Notes: generated from the letters alone by a model not told the origin. A DNA stretch of 64,000 nt from CAYMCQ01 sp964389025 (GCA_964389025.1 CAYMCQ010000005.1:21459-85458); one strand, 5' to 3'. Positions 16,541-26,446 are shown, counted from the stretch's first letter. Numbers and translations are program-made.

Positions 16541-19500
16541 TCATTTTTCATTTTGCTTTTTTAGTTCCGGTTCGTTCGGGTCGGCAAACTTGTAATAACC
16601 CGGCGGCGCGTTCGTCCCGCCCGAACTGTCCGGAAACAAACCTTTCATCAGCTTAAACGGATAAAACGGCATCATCAGCAACTTTGGTAAAACATACACT
16701 GGCTCGGTGTTCGGATGGCCGAGCGTGCCGGTGATTTCGTATTCGAACATTTTTGTGATGGGCCAAAAAATTGTGCTGAAGACCGGCCCAACTCCCCACA
16801 CGTTGCGCAGCAGCGCGGCCTCGACCCGGGCGTTGATTTCGCCGGGGCGGGACTGGAAGTCCACCGAGCCGCGATAGTTCATCCGCATCGCCGACGCGTG
16901 AATCTCCAGGTCATCCGTCATCACCAGGCCGTTGGTGATGACAAAACTGCCCTCTGCCTCGCCCGCGCGGGAATTTCCCAGTCCCGGCCACACGGCATTG
17001 AGCACCGGAGAAAACACCCCAAAGACAGGAATGTCCCAAATCAAACCGTCACGCAGGTGAACCCGGCCATGGCCAGACCAGCTTCCCAAGTCGCGCGAGT
17101 TCGCGTTCGCCACAGCGAGGCGGGCATTGAGCCGCCCTTCGAGTTTGTTTGTTTGGCTGGAGATGTCCGTCATCAGGGAATGAAAATCCACCCCCCGCGC
17201 GCGCAACTCGAATTGAAAATCCGTTCCGAGGCCCGGCGACAAATCAAAAGCCGCATTGCCCTCGAGTTTTCCGTCGTAAAAATCCAAGTGCATGTTCGTC
17301 AGCACCAGCATTTCGCCGCGCCAAAAAATCTTTCCAACCACGCGCGTGGAAGTGAACTTGTTCCAGCGATACGGCCCGCCATCCACGTCGAACTCCATGT
17401 CCCCCAGGTCCGGTATTCCCGCCGGGCGAATCTCGATCATCCCGCGCGCATGAACAGTCGGCGGCTTTAGGAATTGGTGCGGGGCAAAATGCTGCGCGGT
17501 CTTTTTTCCGATACCGCGAGCGACCGCCATCGGGTCAGCCGTGCTGAATCCGTTCGTGAAAAAAAGTCGCTTCGTGTCCAAGTCGAGGCCGATGCCGGTT
17601 GCGGACATTTTTTCGCCGCCCCGCGAAAGTTTCGGCTCAAGAAACTGGATGAACTTGTTCGTCATCTCCACGGCGGTTTGAAAATCGGAGACGCTTTCGC
17701 CGCGAAAAGTGAAATTGCTCAATGCGACGCGCCCGCGAAAACCCGTGCGGTCGTAGTCGTGGAAGCGCCCCCAAACTTCGCCGTCCACTCGCGGCGGCGT
17801 GGTGAGATCGAACAAATCCAGCCCGCGCTGCGCGTTGGTTTCGAGCAATGACCGCAGCGCCTTCGGATCAATCGTGGCGTGGATTTTCCAGTAGTAATCC
17901 TTCGTCCGGTCGTCGGCGCGATGCCACAATTCCGCACTGCCCTCGGGCCGCGTGACGACAAGGTCGGGCAAAACCCAGACCATGTTCGAGTAGCTGATGC
18001 GCGAGCGGGCGGTTGAAATCGGCACGCCCTTGTAAGCGCCGCCGCTGTCCGTGGAAACTTCCGCGTTCAAAACCAAAGTCGGCTGCACTTCCGCGCGCCA
18101 GTCCGGGTGTTTGTTTGTCCACGCGGGCAAAATCACCGAGCCGTTGCCGTGAAGTTTTGGCGGCTGCTGCCACGAAAATTTTTGCATCCATCGCCGACCG
18201 CCTTCGGTCAGCAGCGGTGAAATTTTTTGCGCGTCGAAATCCGAAGTCAGTTCGAATCGCGCCGCGCGTGTGGCCACGTTCAAGTTTGCCGCCGCGTCAA
18301 GCTGACCGCCATAAAGTTGCGAATGGATTTTTTCGAGCTTCAGTTCGGGAGCACTCCAGTTGCCGGAGCAGGTGAACTGTTCCACCTCGAGGTTTGTGGA
18401 CTGAATTCCGGCAAGCTCGCACTGCCAGCGCAAATCGAACGGCGCAATTGTGTTCCACCAAACCCAGTCCTGCCGTGCGGAACCGGTCACGTTCGTCCGC
18501 GACTCCGCAAGGTCAGCGAGAAGATTCGCCTGCGCCGCATTTCCCCATTTGGTTTTCGCGCCGGCGAGCCGCAAATCTGCGTGGCCGGAAATCGGAATGG
18601 TGTTCGTCCGCGACTGAATCCAGTTCGCGATGAGTTGGGCGTTCGTGCCGGTGCCCCATCCGGTTTCAACTTCGGCGGCTGACAAAACCAGATTGCCGGA
18701 AACCATGTTCGTGTCATTGGCCGGAGAAAAAATTTGCGCGCCCAATTCGAGCTTGCGCGCTCGCGCCCGATTCGTCACCGCCCAACTGGCCTCTGCGCTT
18801 CCGGCTTCCAGTTTCAAGTCAGCGCGCGTCCCTGCGTTTGTCTTGTCCTGAAAAATCCGCGCCGTGAACAGGCCCTCGCTCACTTTGCCCCACGGCGCGT
18901 CTGCGTCAGGCGCGTGAAGCGTGATTATGCCGCGAAAACTTTGCGGGTCGCGCGCATCGCCTTGCACGAGAATTTTCAAGTCCGCCGGCGAAGCGAACTT
19001 GACCTGCTCCATCGTTTTCGCGAATTCATCAAGGCGGCTTTGAAACACGCCGGGCTGCTTTTTTTCCTTCGGCTTGAAAATTTCGCGCAAGGCGGATGCA
19101 TTCGTCACCGAACCGATAAACGACAATTTCGCCCCGTAAAATTCAGCCTGGAAATGCTCAAGTTCCCAGCAGTCGTCCGGGAGAAACTTGAGTTCGGTTT
19201 CGATGTTGTGCGCGGCGATTTCGCGCGGCGGGTCGTTTGTGTCGGTCGGCCAGCGAAATTCTCCGCGGCGCAAAACGAGCGAGGTGATCTGAAAATCAAA
19301 TTTCGCCAGCGCGCCGGGGTTGAGCCTGACCTGGACTTGTTTCAGCAAGAGTCGCGGACTGAGTATCTCGTTCGTGCTGGAGAAAGTGACGTTGTCCGCG
19401 ACGATGCCGCGCGTCCAGCTCCAGCGCAGCCGGCTGACCTGAAGATCAATTCCGCGCGCGTGAAGTTTTGCGAGCAGGGGGTTTTTGATGAAGCCCGGCA

Positions 19501-19621
19501 GCCCGACGCGGTTGAGATACAGCCCGGCGCAAATCAGCAGGAGAATAAAGACCAGCACCGCAGTCCGAAGCCGGCGGAAAAATTTTCGCCATTTGCCCGG
19601 GCGATTGTCTTGCGAAGGCAT
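16541..19621 (-). CDS. AsmA-like large periplasmic protein
   Basis: A 1,026-residue protein from the ATG at 19619-19621, one base after the upstream stop (TGATATG). A positively charged N-terminus and one membrane helix (LRTAVLVFILLLICAGLYLN) precede a very long beta-rich body with repeated strands of the AsmA/TamB kind, such as LSFIGSVTNASALREIF, LYGGQLDAAANLNVATRAAR and LEGNAAFDLSPGLGTDF. The C-terminal part (IFWPITKMFEYEITGTLGHP, PKLLMMPFYPFKLMKGLFPD) is typical of AsmA C-terminal regions, where lipid-transport bridges end near the outer membrane. Lipid transport between membranes is the known theme of the superfamily; a role for this protein is inferred. Its operon partners are an ABC exporter-like set and a DUF4340 protein. 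Confidence 0.75.
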   Translation of the reverse strand: MPSQDNRPGKWRKFFRRLRTAVLVFILLLICAGLYLNRVGLPGFIKNPLLAKLHARGIDLQVSRLRWSWTRGIVADNVTFSSTNEILSPRLLLKQVQVRLNPGALAKFDFQITSLVLRRGEFRWPTDTNDPPREIAAHNIETELKFLPDDCWELEHFQAEFYGAKLSFIGSVTNASALREIFKPKEKKQPGVFQSRLDEFAKTMEQVKFASPADLKILVQGDARDPQSFRGIITLHAPDADAPWGKVSEGLFTARIFQDKTNAGTRADLKLEAGSAEASWAVTNRARARKLELGAQIFSPANDTNMVSGNLVLSAAEVETGWGTGTNAQLIANWIQSRTNTIPISGHADLRLAGAKTKWGNAAQANLLADLAESRTNVTGSARQDWVWWNTIAPFDLRWQCELAGIQSTNLEVEQFTCSGNWSAPELKLEKIHSQLYGGQLDAAANLNVATRAARFELTSDFDAQKISPLLTEGGRRWMQKFSWQQPPKLHGNGSVILPAWTNKHPDWRAEVQPTLVLNAEVSTDSGGAYKGVPISTARSRISYSNMVWVLPDLVVTRPEGSAELWHRADDRTKDYYWKIHATIDPKALRSLLETNAQRGLDLFDLTTPPRVDGEVWGRFHDYDRTGFRGRVALSNFTFRGESVSDFQTAVEMTNKFIQFLEPKLSRGGEKMSATGIGLDLDTKRLFFTNGFSTADPMAVARGIGKKTAQHFAPHQFLKPPTVHARGMIEIRPAGIPDLGDMEFDVDGGPYRWNKFTSTRVVGKIFWRGEMLVLTNMHLDFYDGKLEGNAAFDLSPGLGTDFQFELRARGVDFHSLMTDISSQTNKLEGRLNARLAVANANSRDLGSWSGHGRVHLRDGLIWDIPVFGVFSPVLNAVWPGLGNSRAGEAEGSFVITNGLVMTDDLEIHASAMRMNYRGSVDFQSRPGEINARVEAALLRNVWGVGPVFSTIFWPITKMFEYEITGTLGHPNTEPVYVLPKLLMMPFYPFKLMKGLFPDSSGGTNAPPGYYKFADPNEPELKKQNEK

Positions 19622-19622
19622 A

Positions 19623-21494
19623 TCAGGGAGTTGACGGAATCGTGAGGAACAATTCGACCGGTTCATAGATTTGGCGGGGACATTCGAAGATCCATGTTTG
19701 CCCGTCGAGTTTCACTGCCGCTGTTGCCAGTCGTCTCGGCGAAAAAGTTCCGGCGAAATCCACGGTGAACGTCTCCGTTTTGTCGCCCTTCTTCACGTCG
19801 AGCGAAACCTGAAGCGATTTTTCGGTGAAGCCGAATTGCTTCCGCGCTTCGTCACCGCGTGCAGTCCACGCAGCCGCAGCGAGTCCGCAAAGTTGATTCA
19901 CCGCTTCCTCCATGCCCGAGCCGGGCGCGAACGGCAACTGACCCGTTCCGGAGCGGAGAAGCTCCGATGTTTTTCCGTTTTGCCGGACGGTAATTTTCGC
20001 GACGTCGCGCGTTGAGAAATTCCAGATGCGCCGGTCACGAAATTGCCAGCTTGTCGATGGAAGCGGGAGAAAATCGCCGAGATTCACGGCGTAAATGTAG
20101 TTTTCATCTGCCCGGCGCGTGAAAATTTTGTCTTCCTTCGTCGCGCCGAAATGGATTTCCGCAAGGACGAGATTGGTCGTTGCAGACGCGCTTGAATTTG
20201 TGCCGGTCGGAGCCGGAGCGCTTCTCAAAATATATTGGCGAGCGGGCGGCGCAAGACCGTGGTCGCGGAAATCAACGTCCGTCGCCGCGTCTGTTGTGAA
20301 CTGCGCGACTTCGAGGTTGTTCAAATCGCGGATCAGTTCGAGGATTGCTCCCGCGTCGGGACTCGAGTTTTCCACGCCCGCAATTTGCCACGCGCCATTT
20401 GGCTGGCGTTGCAAAATCAAATTTTCAGCGCCACGAATTTCAACGTGCCGGATGTCCGCAAGCTCCGCTGAAACAAGATGCCGCTCCCGGAAATCGTTGT
20501 AGGACGGCACGCGCCAGGGCGCGACCATTTGAGCGGCGACGAGCACGACGCTGTTTTGCCCGCCAACTTTTGCGAAGACGCGATTCGGATCGTTCGCCGG
20601 ACTTTTTCCGAATTGGAGCGAGAGCAACTCGTTCGTGCCTTGCGCGAAGCCAAGCGCCAGTTCCGGCGGCTGAAGTCCAAGCGACTCCAAATCCGTCCGC
20701 GCATTGTCGGAAACGAATTGCCCGACCTGCGCGTTGTTCAATCGGCGCAGAAGCTCCTCGATCCTGGTGTTATCGGCGCGGGCTTTGATCGGTTGCGTCA
20801 TTCGCCACCCGCCTTCACTCCGTTTCGCCGCGGCAAGCCCGCCTCCGCCTGCCACGCCGGAGCTTCCGGGCGAAGGCGGGCGTTGCAATTCAAAAACTTT
20901 TCCGGCGTTAGTCACGCTGATGCGGTCAAAGGAAAGATTTTGCACTGAAACGAAGACGGGGTTGCGCCAGTCGTTCACGCTGCGCGGAAAATAATTCAGC
21001 AGCCCGGCGTCCACGACGAAAAGTCCCTCCGTGCCGACGACCTGGAGAAAAACCTCGTCTCCGAGCGGGGTGCGTTTGCCAATCTTAAGCTGCCCGCGAT
21101 AATCACCCTGCTGAAAAATCACGAGGAGTTGTGGCGAATCGAAGCCGAATTCCTTGTCAGAGGCCGGGCGGTTCTTCAGTTCTTCGGCAGTGATGTAACT
21201 TTGGCCGGGAAGTTTTTGGAGCGCGTCAAGCAGCGCGTCAATCGCGGCGGGCAGCGCCGGATACGAAAAAGGTTTCGTCAGCGTCCAGATGTTGTTCGAC
21301 CGGTCCGCGCGGATTTCATCCTGGGCGGCCGGGCGGATTTGAATGCTCGTGACTTTGGGGGGATCCAATTGCGGCAAAACCCGCGCGTGTTTTGCCGCGT
21401 TGGGGTTCTGCGAAATGTGACGCTCGAAAAACCAGATGAACGCGAACAGGCCCGCGGCCAGCGCAACTAAAGTCCATGTCGCTTTCGAGTTCAC
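19623..21494 (-). CDS. DUF4340 domain protein
   Basis: A 623-residue protein with one N-terminal membrane helix (ATWTLVALAAGLFAFIWFFE) and a long periplasmic region built from repeated units of the DUF4340 type, each with an IWTLTKPFSYPA- or AWQIAGVENSSPDA-like strand followed by a helix that ends in LQKLPGQSYI, RRLNNAQVGQFVSD or IRDLNNLEVAQFTT. DUF4340 proteins are usually encoded beside GldG-like ABC transporter components, as here, and their function is not known. At about residues 205-228 the stretch RPPSPGSSGVAGGGGLAAAK is encoded by a palindromic repeat (20808-20880) and interrupts one unit. The gene lies 94 bases after the GldG-like gene. Confidence 0.85.
   Translation of the reverse strand: MNSKATWTLVALAAGLFAFIWFFERHISQNPNAAKHARVLPQLDPPKVTSIQIRPAAQDEIRADRSNNIWTLTKPFSYPALPAAIDALLDALQKLPGQSYITAEELKNRPASDKEFGFDSPQLLVIFQQGDYRGQLKIGKRTPLGDEVFLQVVGTEGLFVVDAGLLNYFPRSVNDWRNPVFVSVQNLSFDRISVTNAGKVFELQRPPSPGSSGVAGGGGLAAAKRSEGGWRMTQPIKARADNTRIEELLRRLNNAQVGQFVSDNARTDLESLGLQPPELALGFAQGTNELLSLQFGKSPANDPNRVFAKVGGQNSVVLVAAQMVAPWRVPSYNDFRERHLVSAELADIRHVEIRGAENLILQRQPNGAWQIAGVENSSPDAGAILELIRDLNNLEVAQFTTDAATDVDFRDHGLAPPARQYILRSAPAPTGTNSSASATTNLVLAEIHFGATKEDKIFTRRADENYIYAVNLGDFLPLPSTSWQFRDRRIWNFSTRDVAKITVRQNGKTSELLRSGTGQLPFAPGSGMEEAVNQLCGLAAAAWTARGDEARKQFGFTEKSLQVSLDVKKGDKTETFTVDFAGTFSPRRLATAAVKLDGQTWIFECPRQIYEPVELFLTIPSTP
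20808..20880. repeat. Palindromic repeat in the DUF4340 gene (family G)
   Basis: CCCGCCTTC at 20808 pairs with GAAGGCGGG ending at 20880; inside, GCAAGCCCGCCTCCGCC lies beside a GGAGC/GCTTCC core. It is read in frame as a glycine-rich insertion (SSGVAGGGGLAAAKRSEGG). Confidence 0.65.
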
Positions 21495-21588
21495 AATTAT
21501 TTATAAGGAGGCCATGAATCCAGGAAAATCTTTCCAGCTTTTCGCCTCATGGTTTGCCTGTTTCCTCATGGTTTCCTGGTTTCATTAT

Positions 21589-23151
21589 TCAACGTCGCCG
21601 CCGCAGCCAGACCAACCCGCCAAAGAGCAAAATACCGCCGGGCATTGCCGCGAGCAAAATCCATTGCGCGGCGTTCGTCTGGCGTCTGGTCATCACGAGC
21701 TTGTATTCTTTGAGCGGCGCGGGCACCAATCCTTCAAATAAAATCTGCGGGCGGTCCAATAACCAGCCTGCTGCGAGCGCGGCGAAGGAATGATTGCCGT
21801 AGGTGTCAATCAACTGGTTGTCCATGCCGAGCGAATCGCCGACGACGACCATCCGCATCGTGCCGCGCTCGGAACTCACACCTTTTACGCCGCCCTGCTC
21901 GACCGCGACGATCAGCCCAAATGTCGAGTGCGCCGCTGCGAGCTTTGGATAGACGACGCCGTCGCGGATGTCGGTGGATTCAGTCGCGTTTTTGCTGCTT
22001 GCGGCGAGGAATTTCAATTCCGGCGCGTTCGGCATTGACGGAGCGCTTGTGGATCGCCCGACGGCCCGCGGCAAAACAAGACGGATGCGCAAATCCTCGG
22101 TCGCCTCGGCGAGCGCCTTGACGATTGGATGCTGGTTGTCCATTTGCGCCGTGAGCAAATCCCGTCCGTCGCTCGGCGAGAACTGTGGATCAAACACAAC
22201 GTTGTCTGCGACGCCAACGCCCCACTCGCTGAGGACGCGCTCGATGCCGGTGCGCGGGCCGCGAACCATGTTGTTCAGCAAAACAAACAACCGTCCGCCT
22301 TGCTTGAGATAATTCTCAATCTTCGCCAGCTCCTGATCTTCGAATCGCATTTGCGGCCCGGCAATGATGAGCAGGTTGCAATCGGCAGGCACGTCGTTCG
22401 TGTAGTTGAGCGAAAGTTTTTCCCAGCGGATGTTGGTTTTCTCCTTCAGTGCTTCAGCGAACTTCGCGTAGCCGTGCGACTCGGTGGTCTTTTCCGGATC
22501 ATGCTCGCCGTGGCCTTGCAGGAAACAAACCTTGAACTCGCGCGGGTTGGCGAGGTTGAAGATCGCCATCGTGAAAACCATCTCGCCCCGGAACGCGACC
22601 ATTTGTTTGTCGAACTCATTCGGCTTGCCGCCCGGGACCGGCTCAAATCTGTAATCCGCCAGTTCGCTTTCGTAGAAAATCCGGCTGTGATTTGCGCAGT
22701 CCACGATGACAAAATTTTTGTCCCTGAGATTTGCCAGTTTGTAAGCCGCCAGGACAAGCTCGGCCTCGCCGGGATTGCGCGACGGGTCAACCGTTTTGAA
22801 GATGATTTTTGGATTCAGATAGTTGTATTCCTTGAGCAGCCCGGTGATGAGTTCCCGCAAATCCTTCGGATCGCGCGAATCAAAGAAGACGGTGATTTTA
22901 ATTTCGTTTGTGACCGAGCGAAGCACTTTTAACGTCTGCGGTGACAGCGAGAATTGCTTTTGCGCAGTCAACGGAATGCGCGTGAAGTAGCGTGACGCGA
23001 GGTAGTTTGCCATCCCGACGATCGCGAGCAGCGCGAGGGTCGCGAGGGTCACGTTCAGTCCGATGAGCCATTTTCGCCGCGCGGAAAAGCTGGCTTGCCG
23101 CGCCGGGGTTTCCGGGCGGGGTTGGGGTGGATTTGCGTTCGCGTCTGCCAT
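21589..23151 (-). CDS. GldG-like ABC transporter-associated protein
   Basis: A 520-residue protein. It has an N-terminal membrane helix (LNVTLATLALLAIVGMANYLA), the typical QFSLSPQTLKVLRS start of the GldG/ABC-2 auxiliary domain, and a GATase-like middle part (EFKVCFLQGHGEHDPE, LLIIAGPQMRFEDQELAKIE, GGRLFVLLNN). A second helix lies near the end (AAQWILLAAMPGGILLFGG) before RRRR. In Flavobacterium, GldA-GldF-GldG form an ABC complex needed for gliding, but homologues are widespread in organisms that do not glide. The gene starts one base after the permease stop. Confidence 0.88.
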   Translation of the reverse strand: MADANANPPQPRPETPARQASFSARRKWLIGLNVTLATLALLAIVGMANYLASRYFTRIPLTAQKQFSLSPQTLKVLRSVTNEIKITVFFDSRDPKDLRELITGLLKEYNYLNPKIIFKTVDPSRNPGEAELVLAAYKLANLRDKNFVIVDCANHSRIFYESELADYRFEPVPGGKPNEFDKQMVAFRGEMVFTMAIFNLANPREFKVCFLQGHGEHDPEKTTESHGYAKFAEALKEKTNIRWEKLSLNYTNDVPADCNLLIIAGPQMRFEDQELAKIENYLKQGGRLFVLLNNMVRGPRTGIERVLSEWGVGVADNVVFDPQFSPSDGRDLLTAQMDNQHPIVKALAEATEDLRIRLVLPRAVGRSTSAPSMPNAPELKFLAASSKNATESTDIRDGVVYPKLAAAHSTFGLIVAVEQGGVKGVSSERGTMRMVVVGDSLGMDNQLIDTYGNHSFAALAAGWLLDRPQILFEGLVPAPLKEYKLVMTRRQTNAAQWILLAAMPGGILLFGGLVWLRRRR

Positions 23152-23152
23152 G

Positions 23153-23905
23153 CTATTTCCAGCGGCGGCTCTCGACCACTCGCAGCGTCAGGAACAGAAA
23201 AAGTGATGTGAGCGTCAGATAAAACGCCACGGCGCGAGTGTCCAGCACGCCGCGCGCAAAATCGCGCATGTGCTCGAACATCATCACGTGGGAGAACAAC
23301 GACATTTGCCATGTCGAGTTTGGCGCGAATTGTTCGCCCAAAAAACTCAGCAGAAAAAGGCTGATGCCCGCCGCGAAACTCAGCATCGCCGCGACAATCT
23401 GGCTGCGCGTCAGCGACGAGGCGAAACATCCCACAGCCACGAACAGCCCGCCCACCAGCGTGATCCCAAGATACGTGCTGCCGACGATTCCAACGTCCAG
23501 CGCCTTCGGGTCATTCGAAAACCGATGCAAAATCAAAAGGCAAACCAACAGCGGCAGCCACAGTAGCAGGTAAAAAATCATCGCGGAAAAAAATTTCGCG
23601 AGCACCACCTGCAAATCGCTCACGGGCGTCGTCATCAGCGTTTCAAACGTGCCGGTGAATTTTTCCAGCGCGAACAGCCGCATCGTTATCACCGGCGCGG
23701 CCACGAGCAGGACAATCCAGAAATAGGCCGTGGAAAAAAACAGTTGCGTGACCGGCACCGGCGTGGCTGTGGCTTGAAGTTGCGCGAGCAGCACCACGAA
23801 GCTGAGTCCCACCAAAAAAGTCGCCGCCGCGATGATGACGTAGCCTGTCATCGAAAAAAAGTAGCTCGCCAGTTCACGGCGGATGAGGGTGATACAGGCG
23901 CGCAT
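23153..23905 (-). CDS. ABC-2 type permease (GldF-like)
   Basis: A 250-residue integral membrane protein with six hydrophobic segments and the conserved ABC-2 stretch ALEKFTGTFETLMTTPVSDL between helices two and three. It starts within the stop of the ATPase gene (TGATG, one-base overlap) and ends one base before the GldG-like gene, so all three are translationally coupled. It most likely forms the membrane channel of an exporter with the ATPase at 23905-24867. The substrate is unknown. Confidence 0.9.
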   Translation of the reverse strand: MRACITLIRRELASYFFSMTGYVIIAAATFLVGLSFVVLLAQLQATATPVPVTQLFFSTAYFWIVLLVAAPVITMRLFALEKFTGTFETLMTTPVSDLQVVLAKFFSAMIFYLLLWLPLLVCLLILHRFSNDPKALDVGIVGSTYLGITLVGGLFVAVGCFASSLTRSQIVAAMLSFAAGISLFLLSFLGEQFAPNSTWQMSLFSHVMMFEHMRDFARGVLDTRAVAFYLTLTSLFLFLTLRVVESRRWK

Positions 23906-24867
23906 CAGTCTTCATCCTCCTTTTCCGGCCTCGTCACACGCACATAAATGTCCTCCAGCGAATGCCGGCTGCGCGTCAGTTCGCGCAAATACCAGCCGCG
24001 TTCGCGCGCCATCGAAAAAATCACCGCGCGCAAATCCACCCCGCTTCGCGGCGTCAGGGCGCAGCGATGAAATTCACCTTCGGCGGGCGAGATGTCGAAG
24101 TGTTCAATCTCGGGCATTTGCTCCCAGCACTCCTGCAACTCCGCGACTGGCGCGGCGATTTCAGCGATGATCTGCCCGTTCCCGCTCACCAATCGCTGCA
24201 AATCATCCGGAGTGCCTTCGGCCAGAAGTTTTCCTTCGTGCAGAATCACGACGCGGCTGCACGTCATTTCGACTTCGGGCAAAATGTGTGACGAAATCAG
24301 AACGGTGTGGTTGCGGCCAAGTTCCTTGATCAGTTGGCGGACGGAACGGATCTGGTTTGGGTCGAGGCCAATCGTCGGCTCGTCGAGAATGATCAACTGC
24401 GGTTCATGGACGAGCGCGTCCGCGAGGCCGACGCGCTGGCGGAAACCTTTGGAAAGATGGCCGATGATTTTTCTGTCCACGTTTTCGAGACCGCATTGCC
24501 GCGTCACCACGTCAACGCGCTCTCGCGATTTTTTGCGCGTCAGTCCTTTGAGCCGCGCGCGGAATTTCAAATATTCGCGCACGCGCATCTCGTGATGGAG
24601 CGGATTGTTTTCCGGCATGTAGCCGATTTTACGGCGCACTTCGTCGGCGTCCTTGAAAACATCGAGTCCCGCCACGCGCGCCGTGCCGGAAGTGGCGGGC
24701 ATGTAGCCTGAAAGAATCCGCATCGTGGTGCTTTTGCCCGCGCCGTTCGGCCCGAGCAGGCCGACGATCTCGCCGCGATTGACGTTGAAGGAAAGATTCG
24801 AGATGGCGGGTCGGCCAGCGTAATGCCTGGTCAAATTGCCGACTTCGATCATGAATCCATTCTGCAT
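23905..24867 (-). CDS. ABC transporter ATP-binding protein (GldA-like)
   Basis: A 320-residue ATPase. Walker A is GPNGAGKST, the Q-loop lies in GYMPENNPLHHEMRVREYL, the signature is LSKGFRQRVGLADAL (a variant of LSGGQ), Walker B is LIILDEPTIGLDP, and the switch His is in LISSHILPEV. The C-terminal 90 residues form the extra domain seen in drug- and gliding-type ABC-2 ATPases. An ATG at 24850-24852 (MIEVGNL) is an alternative start. It is the first gene of the operon running down to 15370, so its promoter should lie in the 48 bases before it or beyond. Confidence 0.92.
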   Translation of the reverse strand: MQNGFMIEVGNLTRHYAGRPAISNLSFNVNRGEIVGLLGPNGAGKSTTMRILSGYMPATSGTARVAGLDVFKDADEVRRKIGYMPENNPLHHEMRVREYLKFRARLKGLTRKKSRERVDVVTRQCGLENVDRKIIGHLSKGFRQRVGLADALVHEPQLIILDEPTIGLDPNQIRSVRQLIKELGRNHTVLISSHILPEVEMTCSRVVILHEGKLLAEGTPDDLQRLVSGNGQIIAEIAAPVAELQECWEQMPEIEHFDISPAEGEFHRCALTPRSGVDLRAVIFSMARERGWYLRELTRSRHSLEDIYVRVTRPEKEDED

Positions 24868-24915
24868 GAGTCGCGCGAAGTTTAGCCGAAACGGAATTGT
24901 TTCGGCGAATAAAAT

Positions 24916-26280
24916 TTACCTGAGCACCGTAACGGGAACATCATCCTGACTCACGCCGCTGAAACCGCCCTGCACCCAATGCACCGCAACTGTCAACCGC
25001 ACCTTGTCGTCCTTCTTTTTTGGAAACAAACGTTTTGCGGCGCTCGTGAAGTCGGTCATGGGCCTGCCATCAATGCCGACCACCCGGAAACCCGGCTGCA
25101 GATACTTGGACGCCGGCTCCAAGACAGTGGATTCGCCCTTGGTCAAAATAACGCGCGCATTGGGATCGACGCCGTTCACGACAAATCCATCGCCGCTCTG
25201 TTGCAGCTTCACTCCAAGCTTCTGATAAATCATGTCGGCGTTGAAAACGGATTTCTCCGGCACGAGCTGGACATCCAGCGTTTTGCTCTGGTTGTTCCGC
25301 AAAACCGACAACGCAACGCGCCGGCCTGAGGTCAATTCCTTCACAAGCTCAATAATTGTCTTCGGCGTCTTGCCGTTCGCCCGGACGATTCTGTCTCCGG
25401 GTTGCAGATCGGACTTGTCCGCCGGACTGCCCGGCTGGATTTTTGCAACGGTCAGCGCCCCTGCGTCGCTTTTGAGTTGGGCGCCAAACCAAAGCTCCTG
25501 CACCGCTTCCGGCGTGAAAATTTCCGAGATCGCCTGGCTTACGCGCTTCACCGGCACGGCGAAACTGATGCCTTGCGCCTCGCGAATGATCGCCACGTTC
25601 AAGCCGATGAGTTCGCCGCGCAAATTCACAAGCGGGCCGCCGCTGTTGCCCGGATTAATCGAGGCGTCGGTCTGCAACCAGTTCGGCACGTCGAGGTGCT
25701 CGGCTTCGCTCGCGACGAGCCTGCTTTTGGAACTGAGAATTCCCCGGCTGACCGAGCCGCCGAGACCAAACGGATTGCCCATCGCAAGAACGGTTTCGCC
25801 GAGCAGCAGATCGTCGTCACCGGCAAACTTGATGGCGGAAAACTTTTGGCCGGGCTTCGCTTCGATTTTCAGGATGGCGATGTCGGTCCTCGGATCGGTT
25901 GCGATGAGCTTCGCCTGATAAATCTCCGGGCTCGTGCTGGGCTTGACGTAGATTTTGTCCGCGCGGCGCACGACGTGGTTGTTCGAGAGGACGTAGCCAT
26001 TCTCGTCAATGATGACTCCCGAGCCGAGACTGTAATTGGTTGCTTGCTGCCGGTGATACGGGTCGAAAAATTGCTGCAAAATTTCCGCGAACGGATCGCT
26101 CACGCGAATGACCGTCTCCGTCGCGATGTTGACCACGCTGGGCATGACTTTTTCCACCGCCGCGACGGTCGCGTCGCGGCGAATGTCCACATCTTCGCCA
26201 ATGCAAAATGAGTCCATTGGCAGCAGCGCAAAAATCGCGAGCGCCGCTATCGAGAGTTTCAGAAAATTTTTCAAACGCAT
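24916..26280 (-). CDS. HtrA/DegP-type serine protease with PDZ domains
   Basis: A 454-residue periplasmic protease with a signal peptide (IAALAIFALLPMDSFCIG). The trypsin-like domain at about 40-250 has the triad in SNNHVVRRAD (His), DPRTDIAILK (Asp) and INPGNSGGPLVNL (Ser). A PDZ domain at about 255-350 contains the GSPADKSDLQPGDRIVRANG motif; the final 100 residues look like a second, degenerate PDZ. Such enzymes degrade or hold misfolded exported proteins. It is divergent from the DUF2851 gene, and their promoters must share 26281-26446, which also contains a long palindromic repeat. Confidence 0.92.
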   Translation of the reverse strand: MRLKNFLKLSIAALAIFALLPMDSFCIGEDVDIRRDATVAAVEKVMPSVVNIATETVIRVSDPFAEILQQFFDPYHRQQATNYSLGSGVIIDENGYVLSNNHVVRRADKIYVKPSTSPEIYQAKLIATDPRTDIAILKIEAKPGQKFSAIKFAGDDDLLLGETVLAMGNPFGLGGSVSRGILSSKSRLVASEAEHLDVPNWLQTDASINPGNSGGPLVNLRGELIGLNVAIIREAQGISFAVPVKRVSQAISEIFTPEAVQELWFGAQLKSDAGALTVAKIQPGSPADKSDLQPGDRIVRANGKTPKTIIELVKELTSGRRVALSVLRNNQSKTLDVQLVPEKSVFNADMIYQKLGVKLQQSGDGFVVNGVDPNARVILTKGESTVLEPASKYLQPGFRVVGIDGRPMTDFTSAAKRLFPKKKDDKVRLTVAVHWVQGGFSGVSQDDVPVTVLR

Positions 26281-26325
26281 CTTCCTTTTAACACGACAAA
26301 GCCTGGTTTGATTCGTTCAATTTCA

Positions 26326-26390
26326 GGTCGTTTTCGTCCTCGTCCTCGATTTTTCTTTTTCCGACGACGAGGACGAGAACGATTACGATT
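26326..26390. repeat. Palindromic repeat (family H) in a divergent promoter region
   Basis: TCGTTTTCGTCCTCGTCCTCG pairs with CGACGAGGACGAGAACGA. It occupies the only intergenic space between the divergent HtrA and DUF2851 genes, so it may affect promoters. Confidence 0.8.
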
Positions 26391-26446
26391 CCTGTCGCTT
26401 GGCTTGACTTTGCAGGCGCATCGGCGCAAAAGCAATTGCAGTTTCC

